Assembly: GCF_900177675.1 (NCBI RefSeq)
Contig: NZ_FXWM01000001.1
Coordinates: 939,001-1,003,000, forward strand
Direction of reading: 5' to 3'
DNA length: 64,000 bases
Source of the DNA: Bacillus sp. OV166
GTDB taxonomy: Bacteria; Bacillota; Bacilli; Bacillales; Cytobacillaceae
Positions 44,583 through 53,651 of this stretch are shown here, one piece after another. The notes under the pieces are model-generated. The model did no database searches. It saw only the letters and a program-made list of their open reading frames with translations, and was not told where the DNA came from. Made by a program: the position numbers and the translations under genes. Each line of letters opens with the position of its first letter. Within the stretch, counting starts at the first letter, position 1.

Positions 44583-44960
44583 CCGGAGGGGTGGAGTACA
44601 ATTTACCGCAAGGTAGAAAGGCTCCCTTCTACTCGACTAACACAGTAATGAATAAAATTAATAAGCATAAAATATCCAAGTTTTTATGCACAACTTGCAT
44701 ATTTTAACTTTTTTTACATTCAAAAAACATTCTCCCACATACAGCATTTTTTAATTTCCAAATACACCCAGAGGCTCCAAGACAAGACCTAAAACGCTAA
44801 TCTATGGATACATATTAACAAAGATAAAAGGTGCACCATTCGTAGGTTTTGTTGTTGATACTATATTTAACTGCCCGATAGTTTAAGGAGTAAACCCTCG
44901 TTCTATTTATTGGTAGCCCTTCGTAGATATTAATGAATATAACGAATTGGAGGAGAATAA

Positions 44961-45947
44961 ATGCGCGGAATTGAGTACACAAAATACGGCCCCCCCGACG
45001 TTCTTCAACTGAAAGAGATAGAAAAACCTTCTCCTAAGGAAAATGAAATCCTGGTAAAAATAAAAGCGACAACCGTAACAGTAGCAGATATTCGGGCACG
45101 GAGTTTTACAGTTCCTCCCGCTTTTTGGCTGCCTGCCCGAATAACACTTGGTTTTAGACAACCCAAAAAAACTACATTGGGGATGGAGTTAGCTGGGGAA
45201 ATTGAGTCAGTAGGGAAAGGTGTCAAAAGGTTTAAAGAAGGTGATCAGGTTTTTGCTGCTTCTCTATTGGGTTTTGGTGCTTATGCCGAGTATAAGTGTC
45301 TGCCTGAAGATGGACCAGTATCTATTAAGCCCTCCAATTTAACATATGAGGAAGCAGCTGCCATTCCGATTGGAGCACGCACTGCATTGTATTTTCTTAG
45401 AAAAGCTAATATTCAGAGCGGTCAAAGGGTTCTAGTTTATGGTGCTTCAGGAAGCGTAGGAAGTTATGCAGTTCAGATTGCCAAGTATCTTAGAGCAAAT
45501 GTTACAGGGGTATGCAGTACCACAAATATAGAATTGGTAAAATCTCTTGGAGCGGATCAGGTAATTGATTACACTGCAGAGGATTTTTCGAGTAAAGGCG
45601 AGACTTATGATGTGATCTTTGAAGCGGTTGACAAGAGTTCGTTTTCGGATTGTATGAAATCGCTAAAGAAGGACGGAACCTATATAAATGTCACTGTACC
45701 GTTACCAGGTGTTCGAATGCTATGGACTAAATTGACAAGCAGCAAAAAACTAATATTGAGTCAAAACTCACCTGAAACTTCAGAAGCTCTAGATTTTCTT
45801 AAAGAACTTGTTGAGACGGGGAAGTTAAAAGTGGTCATTGACAGATCCTATGCGTTTGAAGAGATCATTGAGGCTCATAAATATGTCGAAAAAGGACACA
45901 AAAAAGGAAATGTCGTCATAACTGTGGAACCTAAAAACAAAACCTAA
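44961..45947 (+). CDS. NAD(P)-dependent alcohol dehydrogenase, quinone-reductase type MDR
   Basis: A 328-residue medium-chain dehydrogenase/reductase. The nucleotide-binding motif is [16 protein letters not shown] near residue 158; [16 protein letters not shown] near residue 73 is the family signature. The cysteine zinc ligands of true alcohol dehydrogenases are absent, so this is a zinc-free quinone-oxidoreductase-like member. GGAGGAG precedes ATG. It lies just after the intron nest with a ~320-base spacer in which I see nothing else. Confidence 0.88.
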   Translation: MRGIEYTKYGPPDVLQLKEIEKPSPKENEILVKIKATTVTVADIRARSFTVPPAFWLPARITLGFRQPKKTTLGMELAGEIESVGKGVKRFKEGDQVFAASLLGFGAYAEYKCLPEDGPVSIKPSNLTYEEAAAIPIGARTALYFLRKANIQSGQRVLVYGASGSVGSYAVQIAKYLRANVTGVCSTTNIELVKSLGADQVIDYTAEDFSSKGETYDVIFEAVDKSSFSDCMKSLKKDGTYINVTVPLPGVRMLWTKLTSSKKLILSQNSPETSEALDFLKELVETGKLKVVIDRSYAFEEIIEAHKYVEKGHKKGNVVITVEPKNKT

Positions 45948-45975
45948 AATATGAAGGACTATAACAAGATGATAT

Positions 45976-46035
45976 GTACCAAATAATGTAGTAGTAGGCG
46001 GTAATCCCGCAAAAGTAATTAAACAAATAGAATAA
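45976..46035 (+). pseudogene. C-terminal remnant of a hexapeptide acetyltransferase
   Basis: An in-frame stretch reads VPNNVVVGGNPAKVIKQIE then stop. NVVVGGNPAKVI is the near-invariant last coil of maltose/galactoside O-acetyltransferase-type left-handed beta-helix proteins. The body of the gene is missing. Confidence 0.75.
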
Positions 46036-46162
46036 TAAACTAGGCCTTATTGGTTTAATAAAGAACTTAAGTTGATGAAATTAGAATTATATGGAAAACA
46101 GGGAGAAATCCAGGTTACACGTATCTTTCGTTCACCCATAAACTAAATATGGGGTGATGAAT

Positions 46163-46993
46163 GTGTTATTACGAAATCAAATGGACACCACTTCTTATCA
46201 ACAAAAGTATTTTCGTCCATCATGTTTACCAACTTTAAATTTGAGATTTAATAATGGGGATTTTTTCTTACCATATTATGAAAAAACTCATGACCAAATT
46301 CAAGTACCAAAAGAATTAACTAGAACCCCAGAAGATACCCTACTTAATTATTTTAGCGTTTTGCGTGAAGCAGAAAATATGGGAGGGCGAAGTTGCGGTT
46401 CGATTGGTAAAGCACGTATTCCATTTCCGCTTGCATACAATTTTTTGTCTAAGAATTATCAAATAAAATTAAGCTATGAAGATTATTTAAATTTATTTGC
46501 TGGGGTAGGTCATACGAATTTGATAAAGCTTTGTCAAGTGCCAGATGGAAAACGGGGAATAAGGTTTTTTTATGAAATCGAAACGATAGAGGGGTTTGGG
46601 GGCAAGAGGGCTGAGTATTTTGGCTATTCATATGGATTTATCCAGCTTATTCACGAAGAAGGAGGTTATCGAATATCAGATTTGCAACAGCATCCGGAGG
46701 ACTTTCTATGCGCACCATATCATGGATGGAGTCATGATGGGGAATCAGTAATAGATGTGAAATATGGAAATTGGTGCAAGTTAATTCAGGTAATATACCC
46801 AACTATAAAAAGTGGATATGTTAAAAATATTTGTTTTCACGGTAAGGATGGTGCTGATCATTGTTTAATGTTTATTACATTAGCAAATGGAACTGACATC
46901 GAAATTGCTCAATTTCGCAAAGTGGGCATTGAAAAGTGGAAACAGATAAAAATGATGCCCGAAGAAGAGTGTTTAACAGAAAAAGGGGACTGA
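46163..46993 (+). CDS. hypothetical protein, 276 residues
   Basis: A soluble protein with no signal peptide or membrane span. It is aromatic-rich and contains AGVGHTNLIKLCQV, FGYSYGFIQLIHEEGGYRIS and APYHGWSHDGESVIDVKYG. The GGGGTG ribosome site is correctly spaced for GTG 46163; nearer starts at 46154/46157 overlap it. A clean terminator follows. I do not recognise the family; the many G-Y-F turns suggest a beta-rich fold. Confidence 0.65.
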   Translation: MLLRNQMDTTSYQQKYFRPSCLPTLNLRFNNGDFFLPYYEKTHDQIQVPKELTRTPEDTLLNYFSVLREAENMGGRSCGSIGKARIPFPLAYNFLSKNYQIKLSYEDYLNLFAGVGHTNLIKLCQVPDGKRGIRFFYEIETIEGFGGKRAEYFGYSYGFIQLIHEEGGYRISDLQQHPEDFLCAPYHGWSHDGESVIDVKYGNWCKLIQVIYPTIKSGYVKNICFHGKDGADHCLMFITLANGTDIEIAQFRKVGIEKWKQIKMMPEEECLTEKGD

Positions 46994-47036
46994 TAAGTTA
47001 TATACTTTTTGAAATCGGTGCGCTTGTATATCAAAG

Positions 47037-47066
47037 AAAAAGGCTGTTGCGACAGCCTTTTTCTTA
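47037..47066 (+). terminator. terminator after the 276-residue gene
   Basis: AAAAAGGCTGT and ACAGCCTTTTT pair around TGCG, with a T-rich tail. Confidence 0.85.
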
Positions 47067-47355
47067 TTCTATTAAAGGTTGCAGGTTAATGAAAGAAGGA
47101 TATTAAGAAATTGGAGAGGAAAGTAGTTTGGGAGAAAGTTAAATAAAGTTGCAGAACAGATAATTTTTTTTAACTAATGCTATTAAAAACTGGAGGAAAA
47201 ATTTATTAGTTAACGTAACGCTTGTTATTGTTTGATAAGTAATGAAACTTTTCTTAATTTTAACACGTAGTAAGCGATTGTGGGCATGGAAGCGATCATG
47301 CTAGCGGTTCAAGCTGTGGTAGCGGATGTTCCTCTAAAGGGAAAATTTAATTTAT

Positions 47356-47462
47356 AAAGCCCGTCCACCGAAAAAAAGAGGGTCGCCGGTCGATAAGAGA
47401 GGTTCATAAAGCCTGTCCACAGGAGAAAAGAGGGTCCTCGGTCGATAAGAGAGGTTCATAAA
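47356..47462. repeat. tandem direct repeat, two ~53-base units
   Basis: Two adjacent units run from TAAAGCCxGTCCAC through AGAGGGTC and CGGTCGATAAGAGAGGTTCA. Just before them, 47285-47355 reads in frame as a Gly/Ser/Cys/His-rich tail (HASGSSCGSGCSSKGKI), a remnant of an unidentified gene. Confidence 0.7.
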
Positions 47463-47560
47463 GCTAACCGGGTTCAGTTTCCTATCGCAAAACCCGAAAA
47501 TGCAATTAAAAATGTAATTAAATTTGTACCGCTTTTTGTATCTGTGTTTGTAATGAAAAT

Positions 47561-47592
47561 AAAATGGCTCAGTTCAATACTGAGCTATTTCT
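47561..47592. terminator. terminator-like hairpin
   Basis: ATGGCTCAGT and ACTGAGCTAT pair around TCAAT with T-runs on one side. Its parent gene is not evident. Confidence 0.5.
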
Positions 47593-47753
47593 CCTATCCA
47601 TTTTCGATAGCTTCTTCAACTAAACCAGCTAATAGGAGTCAATAGTTTTTTATTAAAAATAAGAATCCGTCGTGATATACTATAAAACGACACGCCAAAT
47701 AACCCTCCATCTATTATTTGGAAGGTTTTTCTTTAGCTGTGTTTTCTTGTGGA

Positions 47754-48956
47754 TTAAGCCAAATCTAGGAATTGCTCATTACTTTTTAGTATTGCATAAA
47801 TCCAGTGTAATAGTTTATTTAAACCAGCTATCATAGCCACTTTTGAAGGCTTTCCTTCATTTCTTTTTCGGTCATAATACTCTTTCAGCTTTTTGTTTCT
47901 TGAGCTTCTAATTCCACAAAGAACAGCCATATACAAAGCGTGTCTTAAGCGGCTTGAACCTCGTATGGTAATATGATTAATTGTTGCGGTAAATTTACCT
48001 GATGAATGGACACTTGGATCTATTCCAGCATATGCCACAAGTTTTTTAAGGTGATTAAACCGATCAATTTCACCGATTTCGGAAATAATCGTTGCAGCGA
48101 TTTTTTCTCCTATTCCGGGAATTGATTGGATAATCTTACATTCTTCAATTTCTTCAGCCAGGTCATCTATCTGCGTCTCCAAGTTGGATAGGTGGTCCTG
48201 GTATTGAAGCAGCATAGTAATATACATATCCAAACTAAACAATTGGCTTTCATACACGCCTTGATGGAAGGGATTCCGCTCTGCCGACTCTAACAATTTA
48301 ACTGCTTTTTCCCTTATCCAACTTCGAGATCGTTTAGTATTCATTTCCTCCATTCGATCTATAATCTCAGCAATCCCTGTTAAAAGTACATCTTCCGATG
48401 TTGGAAATTCCTTTAATAGTTTTAGAGAAACCTTCGAAAATAAATCTCCAAATACTCCTCTATATTCAGGAAATACCTGATCAAGTATAGTGTGGAACTG
48501 AAGTTTTGTCTGAACATAAAGATTCGTTACTGTTTCGTATTGTCTGGATAATGTTCGCAGGTTTAAGAATCTTTCCCCTCTTTTCTTGTACGGTTCAAAT
48601 TCTACCTTGTAATAAAGAATACAAAGGTGATGGGCATCGACTGCATCAGTCTTTACCTTTCTAAGGCTAGTTTTTTTAGCCTGATATGAAATTATTGGAT
48701 TAACTAGGATATATAAATACTGATTTTCCTCCAAGCATTGAATAATCGGAGTATGGTAGTGTCCAGTGGACTCAAGAATGACTGCTGGTTTTATCCCAGA
48801 TTTCCTCTTTAATTCTTTTAGAAATGAAATGAAAGAATCTAATCCTTCCTTTGTATGACTAACACTAAAACTCTTTCCAAACGGTTTATCTTTGTCTAAA
48901 AAGGCTTGAGCTTCACTTTCCCCTTTGGCTACATCCAGGCCAACGACTGGATTCAT
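47754..48956 (-). CDS. IS110 family transposase
   Basis: A 400-residue DEDD recombinase. The RuvC-like N-terminal domain shows GLDVAKGE (Asp 8), ILESTGHYH (Glu near 62) and VKTDAVDAHHL (Asp pair near 102-105). The C-terminal Tnp domain shows IQSIPGIGEKIAATIISEIG, VAYAGIDPSVHSSG and RGSSRLRHALY with the conserved serine region. Full length with no internal stop, so probably active. The IS110 group recombines DNA guided by a bridge RNA made from its own end. Confidence 0.95.
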   Translation of the reverse strand: MNPVVGLDVAKGESEAQAFLDKDKPFGKSFSVSHTKEGLDSFISFLKELKRKSGIKPAVILESTGHYHTPIIQCLEENQYLYILVNPIISYQAKKTSLRKVKTDAVDAHHLCILYYKVEFEPYKKRGERFLNLRTLSRQYETVTNLYVQTKLQFHTILDQVFPEYRGVFGDLFSKVSLKLLKEFPTSEDVLLTGIAEIIDRMEEMNTKRSRSWIREKAVKLLESAERNPFHQGVYESQLFSLDMYITMLLQYQDHLSNLETQIDDLAEEIEECKIIQSIPGIGEKIAATIISEIGEIDRFNHLKKLVAYAGIDPSVHSSGKFTATINHITIRGSSRLRHALYMAVLCGIRSSRNKKLKEYYDRKRNEGKPSKVAMIAGLNKLLHWIYAILKSNEQFLDLA

Positions 48957-49180
48957 TATTTATCTCTCCCTCAATTGTAGTCACCAGTAACCCCTATTCC
49001 TTCTTGTAGTTCCATAGCTTCGCTTGTTATACGAGATCAAATGTCCCAACCAGCCTCAAACATCATTCTACAAGTAGGGGGCGAACAGTTTAGTTGACGA
49101 GATCAATCTCCCAAGCACCCGTACGTTCTACCCTGGCTACTGAAATAATATGTCCTATATAAAAAAGGTCAACCAGTAAA
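48957..49180 (-). ncRNA. candidate IS110 bridge RNA leader
   Basis: About 220 bases of non-coding sequence lie upstream of the transposase start and belong to the element rather than the IS3 remnant beyond. In IS110-group elements the bridge RNA is encoded in this left-end leader. I see locally paired segments (for example GAGATC...GATCTC elements near 49043 and 49101) but cannot define the two guide loops by eye. This is assignment by position. Confidence 0.45.
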
Positions 49181-49186
49181 ATAAAC

Positions 49187-49645
49187 TGTACCTGATAGAG
49201 TAGACACTTAAAAAAGGTCTGCCCTATCGGGTACTTTTATGTATAATGAATAAAAAATGTAAGAATCGGAGAATAATCCTATGTCAAAAAAACTCTTCAC
49301 TGATAAAGAAAAAAAGATCCTTTCTAATAATCCTTATGTCAAATCTGTAAGTACAAAAGGAATTACCTACACTGATGAATTTAAAAGGATTTTTATATCT
49401 GAAAGTGTGAATGGAAAATTACCACGGCAGATTTTTGAGGAGAATGGTTTTGATGTTGATATCATTGGTATCGTTAGGGTACAAAGAGCAGCTTATAGAT
49501 GGCGTGTAGCTTATAATGAATCGGGAGTATTGGGACTTCGAGATACACGTAAAGATCATTCTGGGAGACCGACTAAAAGAGAGCTTAGTTTAGAAGAAAC
49601 GAATGCAAAATTAGAAGCTCAAATTCAATTGTTGCGGGCTGAGCG
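49187..49645 (+). mobile_element. truncated IS3 family element (left end + orfA only)
   Basis: TGTACCTGATAGAGTAGAC at 49187 looks like an IS3/IS150-type left inverted repeat. orfA follows and is intact until near its end; orfB and the right end are missing. The break at ~49645 joins directly into an integrative-element ATPase fragment, so a deletion or recombination removed the rest. Confidence 0.65.
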
Positions 49646-49664
49646 TTCTCAACCGGCTGGATGA
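49281..49664 (+). CDS. IS3 family transposase orfA, 3' end altered
   Basis: A 127-residue DNA-binding subunit: KGITYTDEFKRIFISES, IIGIVRVQRAAYRWR and the linker RDTRKDHSGRPTKRELSLEE are typical of orfA in this group. The C-terminal leucine-zipper helix (LEAQIQLLRAER) is cut and ends in SQPAG, which comes from the fused sequence. Without orfB it cannot transpose. Confidence 0.85.
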   Translation: MSKKLFTDKEKKILSNNPYVKSVSTKGITYTDEFKRIFISESVNGKLPRQIFEENGFDVDIIGIVRVQRAAYRWRVAYNESGVLGLRDTRKDHSGRPTKRELSLEETNAKLEAQIQLLRAERSQPAG

Positions 49665-50337
49665 ATTTTTTGGCGACGACAATCTGTTTGATATTTTCGG
49701 TCAGCCTCCGATACCGGAATTGAATTTTGAAAAATGGATGGAAGAAGGAAAGGTTGTGATTATCCGGGTTCCAAACAGAAAATTATCCGAGATTGCCGTC
49801 AAGACGTTGATGCACTGGATCACACTGAAGACATTCATGACCTGCCAGCTAATGGAAAAGGAAAGTCGAGGAGCAGGTACGTTTATTGTCTTTAATGAGC
49901 CTCATCAGTACATGACTAAGGGTTTAGAGAAGCTGATGAAGAGAATCGCCCTGGAGGGACGGAAAGAGCGCCTAGGAAGCCTATTTGCCTTTCATCACAT
50001 TGGACTACTACCAGATAATTTAGTCGAAGATTTGCAGGCAGGAGGCGTAAATTGGTTCTTATTTTCAAATGATTACAAAAAGGTATTTGAAATGAAAAGA
50101 GCAGAGCTCGATCCTAACTTTACTGTAGAAGAATCTATAAATATCCCAGCCTTTCATGCGATTAATATTTTAAATTTTGGAGGAAGAAGGCAACATGCTT
50201 TTCTTGTTCGAATGCTCCCACCAACAACGGACCGTTATCAGCCGTATGATAATTCATTCCTGACAAAACGGCATGCGCAAATGTATGGTCGACATTGGAG
50301 AGAAGTTGAAAAAATGACTTCTAAAGAAATTGGGTAA
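49640..50337 (+). pseudogene. C-terminal part of an integrative-element ATPase
   Basis: The frame is open from the IS3 junction (SVLNRLDEFFGDDNLF) without a plausible start, then continues from the ORF at 49720. FIVFNEPHQYMTKGLEKLM looks like a Walker B region with Asn in place of Asp; GSLFAFHHIGLLPDNL and LRGGVNWFLF-like segments follow. It resembles TraG/VirB4-like DNA-processing ATPases of Bacillaceae integrative elements. The N-terminal Walker A part is lost. Confidence 0.65.
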
Positions 50338-50338
50338 A

Positions 50339-50361
50339 TAAAACGCCTTAATGGCGTTTTA
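50339..50361 (+). terminator. terminator after the ATPase fragment
   Basis: AAACGCC and GGCGTTT pair around TTAAT followed by TATG. Confidence 0.6.
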
Positions 50362-50379
50362 TGCTATTTTGCCCCCACA

Positions 50380-51210
50380 TTTACGCGTCGGAAATGGAAT
50401 TCAACCACCATTTATCTCCCACATGACGGTTGGATTATTTATGATGCTATCACGGAGCCTAATGCTTTAATTAGTGGAGAACCGGGAAGTGGGAAATCTA
50501 CACAGCTACGGTCTATCATAACCACGCTTATAAAATATAAATCTCCTGAAGACCTACATTTTTACCTTGGAGACTTAAAAATGTCAGAGTTTCACTTGTT
50601 TAAAGGCGTCCAACACGTTAAAGGAGTGGCTATATTCCCTGATGAATTAAAAAAAATGCTGATACACGTTTATAAAGAAATGCTGAAACGGAGCCGTTTA
50701 TTGAACACTACAGGCGTTATGCATGTTGACCAGCTGCCAAAGAATAAGAAAGTTCCTTATATTCTGCTGGCCATCGATGAGATTGTAATGGTGATGGAAG
50801 ACAAGGATATTAAAAAGATGTTAGTACAAATCGATTCGTTAGGTAGAGCTCTTGGAATCTATAACATTTTATCCTTACAACGTCCCTCTCACGACATACT
50901 TGATACAAAAGTCCGGTCTTTGCTAACTGTGAGAATGGGTTTCCGTACTGTCGATCTAGCAAACGCCAAAATTATAGGTACTCCACGGAGCGAAAAGATA
51001 AGTATAGAAACTCCCGGAAGGATTTTCTTGAAAAGAGATAAGATAATGGAGGTTCAAGCCCCGTATTTAACCGATAAGGAAGCTGAAAAACTATTAGTGG
51101 GGTATAAGTCTGCCGAATGGAAAAATCTCTTTATAGGCTGTTCTGAACCTTGTAACGATGAGAAAAAAGATTTAAGGGAAGAAGATGTTTTTAACGAGGT
51201 GTTAAAGTGA
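50380..51210 (+). pseudogene. FtsK/SpoIIIE-like DNA translocase fragment
   Basis: The frame opens after the stop at 50335 but has no good start before ATG 50581, while the Walker A motif ISGEPGSGKSTQLRS lies upstream of that ATG at ~50476-50520, so the N terminus has been lost. Walker B is ILLAIDEIVMVME; RALGIYNILSLQRPSHDIL and KVRSLLTVRMGFR follow as in ICE-type coupling proteins. It resembles the FtsK-like translocases of integrative and conjugative elements. The end overlaps the next gene (GTGATG). Confidence 0.75.
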
Positions 51211-51881
51211 TGTTAACTGCAAGAGATAAGGCTATTATGGAGGATTTAAACAAGTTTCGTGTGATGGACCGTGATTCTATAGCCGAATTGCATTTTAAAG
51301 CCTTAAAGAATCCTAAATACGTAGCAAATAATATCTTACTAAGGCTGCATCGGGAAGGATATATTCAACGTTCTACCGCATTCGTGCCATATGTTTATTT
51401 TGGACCAGAAGTGAGTATGAAGAAAAAAAGTGCCAAAATCGGTCATTTTCTAGCCATCTTAGAAGTTTACAAGGAGATGAAACGCTTAGGTGAACTGGAT
51501 ACGTTTCTAGTAGAGCCAAAGTACGGGGACAAAGGCACCGCTGAGCCTGATGTGTTTTGTATCTATAGGAGAACACCATTCTTTGTCGAGGTGCAGAAGA
51601 GTATTTATTCTGAAAAGCAAATGAAGGATAAAATGGACCGATATTTAGACTTATTCAATAGCAGGATTATCGAAAATGAACCTTGGCAACCAGTAGATAA
51701 AAAAGTATTCCCGCACGTTCTCATCCTATCAGATCAGCTTTATGCCGTCGATGAATCATATCCCTTCAGAGTGATGCAAGCACCGTCTTTTAGTGATTTT
51801 TTACAAACGTTAAAGGTCAAAGTTACACCCAAAAAGCAAGAACCTACCCTCATTAAATCGAATTTAAAAATGAAAAGCTGA
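51210..51881 (+). CDS. replication-relaxation family protein
   Basis: A 223-residue protein of the Replic_Relax type found on plasmids and integrative elements next to FtsK-like translocases, probably helping the relaxase or replication start. N-terminal winged helix (LTARDKAIMEDLNKFRVMDRD and LLRLHREGYIQR), then a nuclease-like core AEPDVFCIYRRTPFFVEVQ. ATG 51210 overlaps the upstream stop. It seems intact, although the surrounding element is not. Confidence 0.8.
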   Translation: MLTARDKAIMEDLNKFRVMDRDSIAELHFKALKNPKYVANNILLRLHREGYIQRSTAFVPYVYFGPEVSMKKKSAKIGHFLAILEVYKEMKRLGELDTFLVEPKYGDKGTAEPDVFCIYRRTPFFVEVQKSIYSEKQMKDKMDRYLDLFNSRIIENEPWQPVDKKVFPHVLILSDQLYAVDESYPFRVMQAPSFSDFLQTLKVKVTPKKQEPTLIKSNLKMKS

Positions 51882-51894
51882 AAGTAGTGAAAGC

Positions 51895-52032
51895 ATGGTT
51901 ATCAAGAAAAAATCTGAAATTGAGGGATTTTTAGACCATTTTCAAGCTTTTTCAGAGTGGGACGGAACAAAGCATTACCTTACCTTCAAAGATGGGAAAA
52001 AGCAACGAATCGTTATAATATCGAAGCTGTAG
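51895..52032 (+). CDS. 45-residue element-encoded protein, 3' end altered
   Basis: ATG 51895 encodes MVIKKKSEIEGFLDHFQ..., ending YLTFKDGKKQRIVIISKL. The last ~8 residues come from the junction with the etfA fossil. Probably the start of a small element gene that has been cut. Family unknown. Confidence 0.45.
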   Translation: MVIKKKSEIEGFLDHFQAFSEWDGTKHYLTFKDGKKQRIVIISKL

Positions 52033-52395
52033 AAAATCAAGCATCTGGTGAAACAATTAAACTTCTGCCAGAGATCAAAGATTTGCGCACAGTGGTTAGA
52101 GAGGTTGTGAAAAAAGCTTCGCGAAGCATCACGTGCTGCTTGTGATGCAGAATATTGTGATTACTCTTTTCAAATTTGGCAAACTGGGAAAGTTGTAACA
52201 CCGGATTTATAGCCATTCAGCATTTAGCATGAATGTCCAGCTCTAAGGTAAGCGTAGCAATCAATAAAGATCCAGAAGCGAATATCTTTCACATTGCAGA
52301 TTATGGCAATGTCGGGGATTTATTTGAGGTAGTTCCATTATTAATGGAAGAATTTAAGAAAATAATTGCTGAAAATCAAGCGGTCACAAAATAAG
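52010..52395 (+). pseudogene. etfA: remnant of electron transfer flavoprotein alpha subunit gene
   Basis: Three pieces of EtfA are recognisable in order but in different frames: ASGETIKLLPEIKDLRTVV, then ASRAACDAEYCDYSFQIWQT with GKVVTPDLY, then AIQHLA, a stop, and [20 protein letters not shown] with [17 protein letters not shown]. The adenine-nucleotide-binding segments between them are deleted. It is a fossil with at least two internal deletions and a stop. Confidence 0.88.
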
Positions 52396-52520
52396 TTTTA
52401 GAGTATTTAATATATAGGCGACAGAGTTTAAGTTGGCTTCGGTTTTTGGCTGGAGTCATCTTTTTTTACCTAATAATCTGGTTTTAACATCCATTACAAT
52501 AAATAAAAAATATAATATAT

Positions 52521-52641
52521 ATAAAATTGTATGAAAAGAGACGCTGCTTATCATCAGTTTTGACAATTGATATCCCTGATAGAAGGGCTTAATATTTATA
52601 CTATAAAAAAATAAAGTAACAGATGAGGAGGGGAGAATTCC
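52521..52641 (+). promoter_or_regulatory. conserved upstream block of module copy 1
   Basis: ATAAAATTGTATGAAAAG, CAGTTTTGACAATTGATATC and the GAGGAGGGGAGAATTC ribosome-site region are repeated at the same places ahead of copy 2 (61537-61656) while bases between have diverged. TTGACA at 52560 is a possible -35, but no -10 lies at normal spacing, consistent with activator-dependent control. PucR is the candidate. Confidence 0.45.
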
Positions 52642-53646
52642 ATGACTTTTACAAAACTTACAAAAGAGATGAAACTCCGTGACGTATGGGAAGGGAGAAA
52701 ACGGATTAGTCCAATCATCAATCGGACGCCAGTCATTCAATCTTCTATTTTATCAGAAAAAATCGGCCGTAATGTCTATTTAAAACTAGAAAATGTCCAT
52801 GAGGTTGGAGCATTTAAAGTAAGGGGAGCGGCCAATAAAATCTTAAGCTTGAGTGAAGAAGAAAGAAAACGAGGAGTCGCAACGTACTCAACGGGAAATC
52901 ATGGCATGGCAGTCGCCTATGTAGCGAAAAAACTTGGAATTGACGCGGTTGTATGTATTTCAAATCGGGTTCCAAAAGCAAAAGTGGATTCATTGAAAAG
53001 GCTTGGGGCTCAAATTGAGATCGTCGGTGATAGCCAGGATGCCGCAGGCGTGCGCTGTTATGAGCTTGAAAAAGAGAAAGGATTAACAGTGATTGAGCCA
53101 TTTGATGATCCCCATATTATTGCCGGACAAGGAACGATTGGATTGGAATTGCTGGAGGATCTTCCTCATTTAACAGATGTGGTTGTTCCACTTTCAGGCG
53201 GGGGACTGCTTTCTGGAATCGGTTTGGCATTGAAATCCAATGATCGTGATTTAAAAATAACTGGGGTTTCTATGGAAAACTCAGCGGTCATGTATGAAAG
53301 TATAAAAGCTGGTAAACCAGTCATGCTAGAGGAAAGCGAGACTCTAGCTGATAGTTTACTAGGCGGAATTGGACTTGATAATCAATACACCTTTCAAATG
53401 GTACAGAAATATATGGATGATGTGGTACTCATTCCTGAAAAAGAAATTGCTTATAGTATGGCCTTTATGATGGACAAACACCGAATGATTATGGAGGGGG
53501 CTGCAGCGACTGGGATTGCAGCCGTTTTAGGGAGCAAAATCCCGCATCAAGAGGGTGATATTGCTGTTATTATCAGCGGACAGAATGTTGACCTTTCCGT
53601 ACTGCTTACGTTAATTCAAAATTACACGTTTGAAAACAGAGGGTGA
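52642..53646 (+). CDS. threonine/serine dehydratase family PLP enzyme, copy 1
   Basis: A 334-residue fold-type II PLP enzyme. The PLP lysine is in VGAFKVRGAANKI near residue 58; STGNHGMAVAYVA near residue 83 is the asparagine loop; PLSGGGLLSGI near residue 195 binds the PLP phosphate. It should dehydrate and deaminate a hydroxy amino acid (threonine, serine or 3-hydroxyaspartate). There is no ACT regulatory domain, so it is a catabolic type. Stop overlaps the aspartase reading region. GAGGAGGGGAG precedes ATG. A near copy lies at 61657. Confidence 0.9.
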   Translation: MTFTKLTKEMKLRDVWEGRKRISPIINRTPVIQSSILSEKIGRNVYLKLENVHEVGAFKVRGAANKILSLSEEERKRGVATYSTGNHGMAVAYVAKKLGIDAVVCISNRVPKAKVDSLKRLGAQIEIVGDSQDAAGVRCYELEKEKGLTVIEPFDDPHIIAGQGTIGLELLEDLPHLTDVVVPLSGGGLLSGIGLALKSNDRDLKITGVSMENSAVMYESIKAGKPVMLEESETLADSLLGGIGLDNQYTFQMVQKYMDDVVLIPEKEIAYSMAFMMDKHRMIMEGAAATGIAAVLGSKIPHQEGDIAVIISGQNVDLSVLLTLIQNYTFENRG

Positions 53647-53651
53647 AAATT

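Larger units (their letters stand above)
38876..44637 (+). mobile_element. group II intron 1 (outer intron, carrying two nested introns)
   Basis: The 5' end GTGCG at 38876 fits the GUGYG consensus. Domain I-IV structure precedes an RT gene (39387-40143 continued at 42016-42587). Domain V is at 42598-42640 (GAGCCGTGTGC...GCACGGTTCTG). A domain VI-like hairpin (GTAGAAAG/CTTCTAC) near 44612-44632 ends in CTCGAC, so I place the 3' end at 44637. Intron 2 lies inside the RT gene and intron 3 between domains V and VI. Excluding both, the intron is ~1.95 kb, a normal size. Confidence 0.75.

Noticed and set aside
47356..47462. Possible CRISPR-like array
   Set aside because: Only two adjacent near-identical units with no spacer between them and no cas genes.
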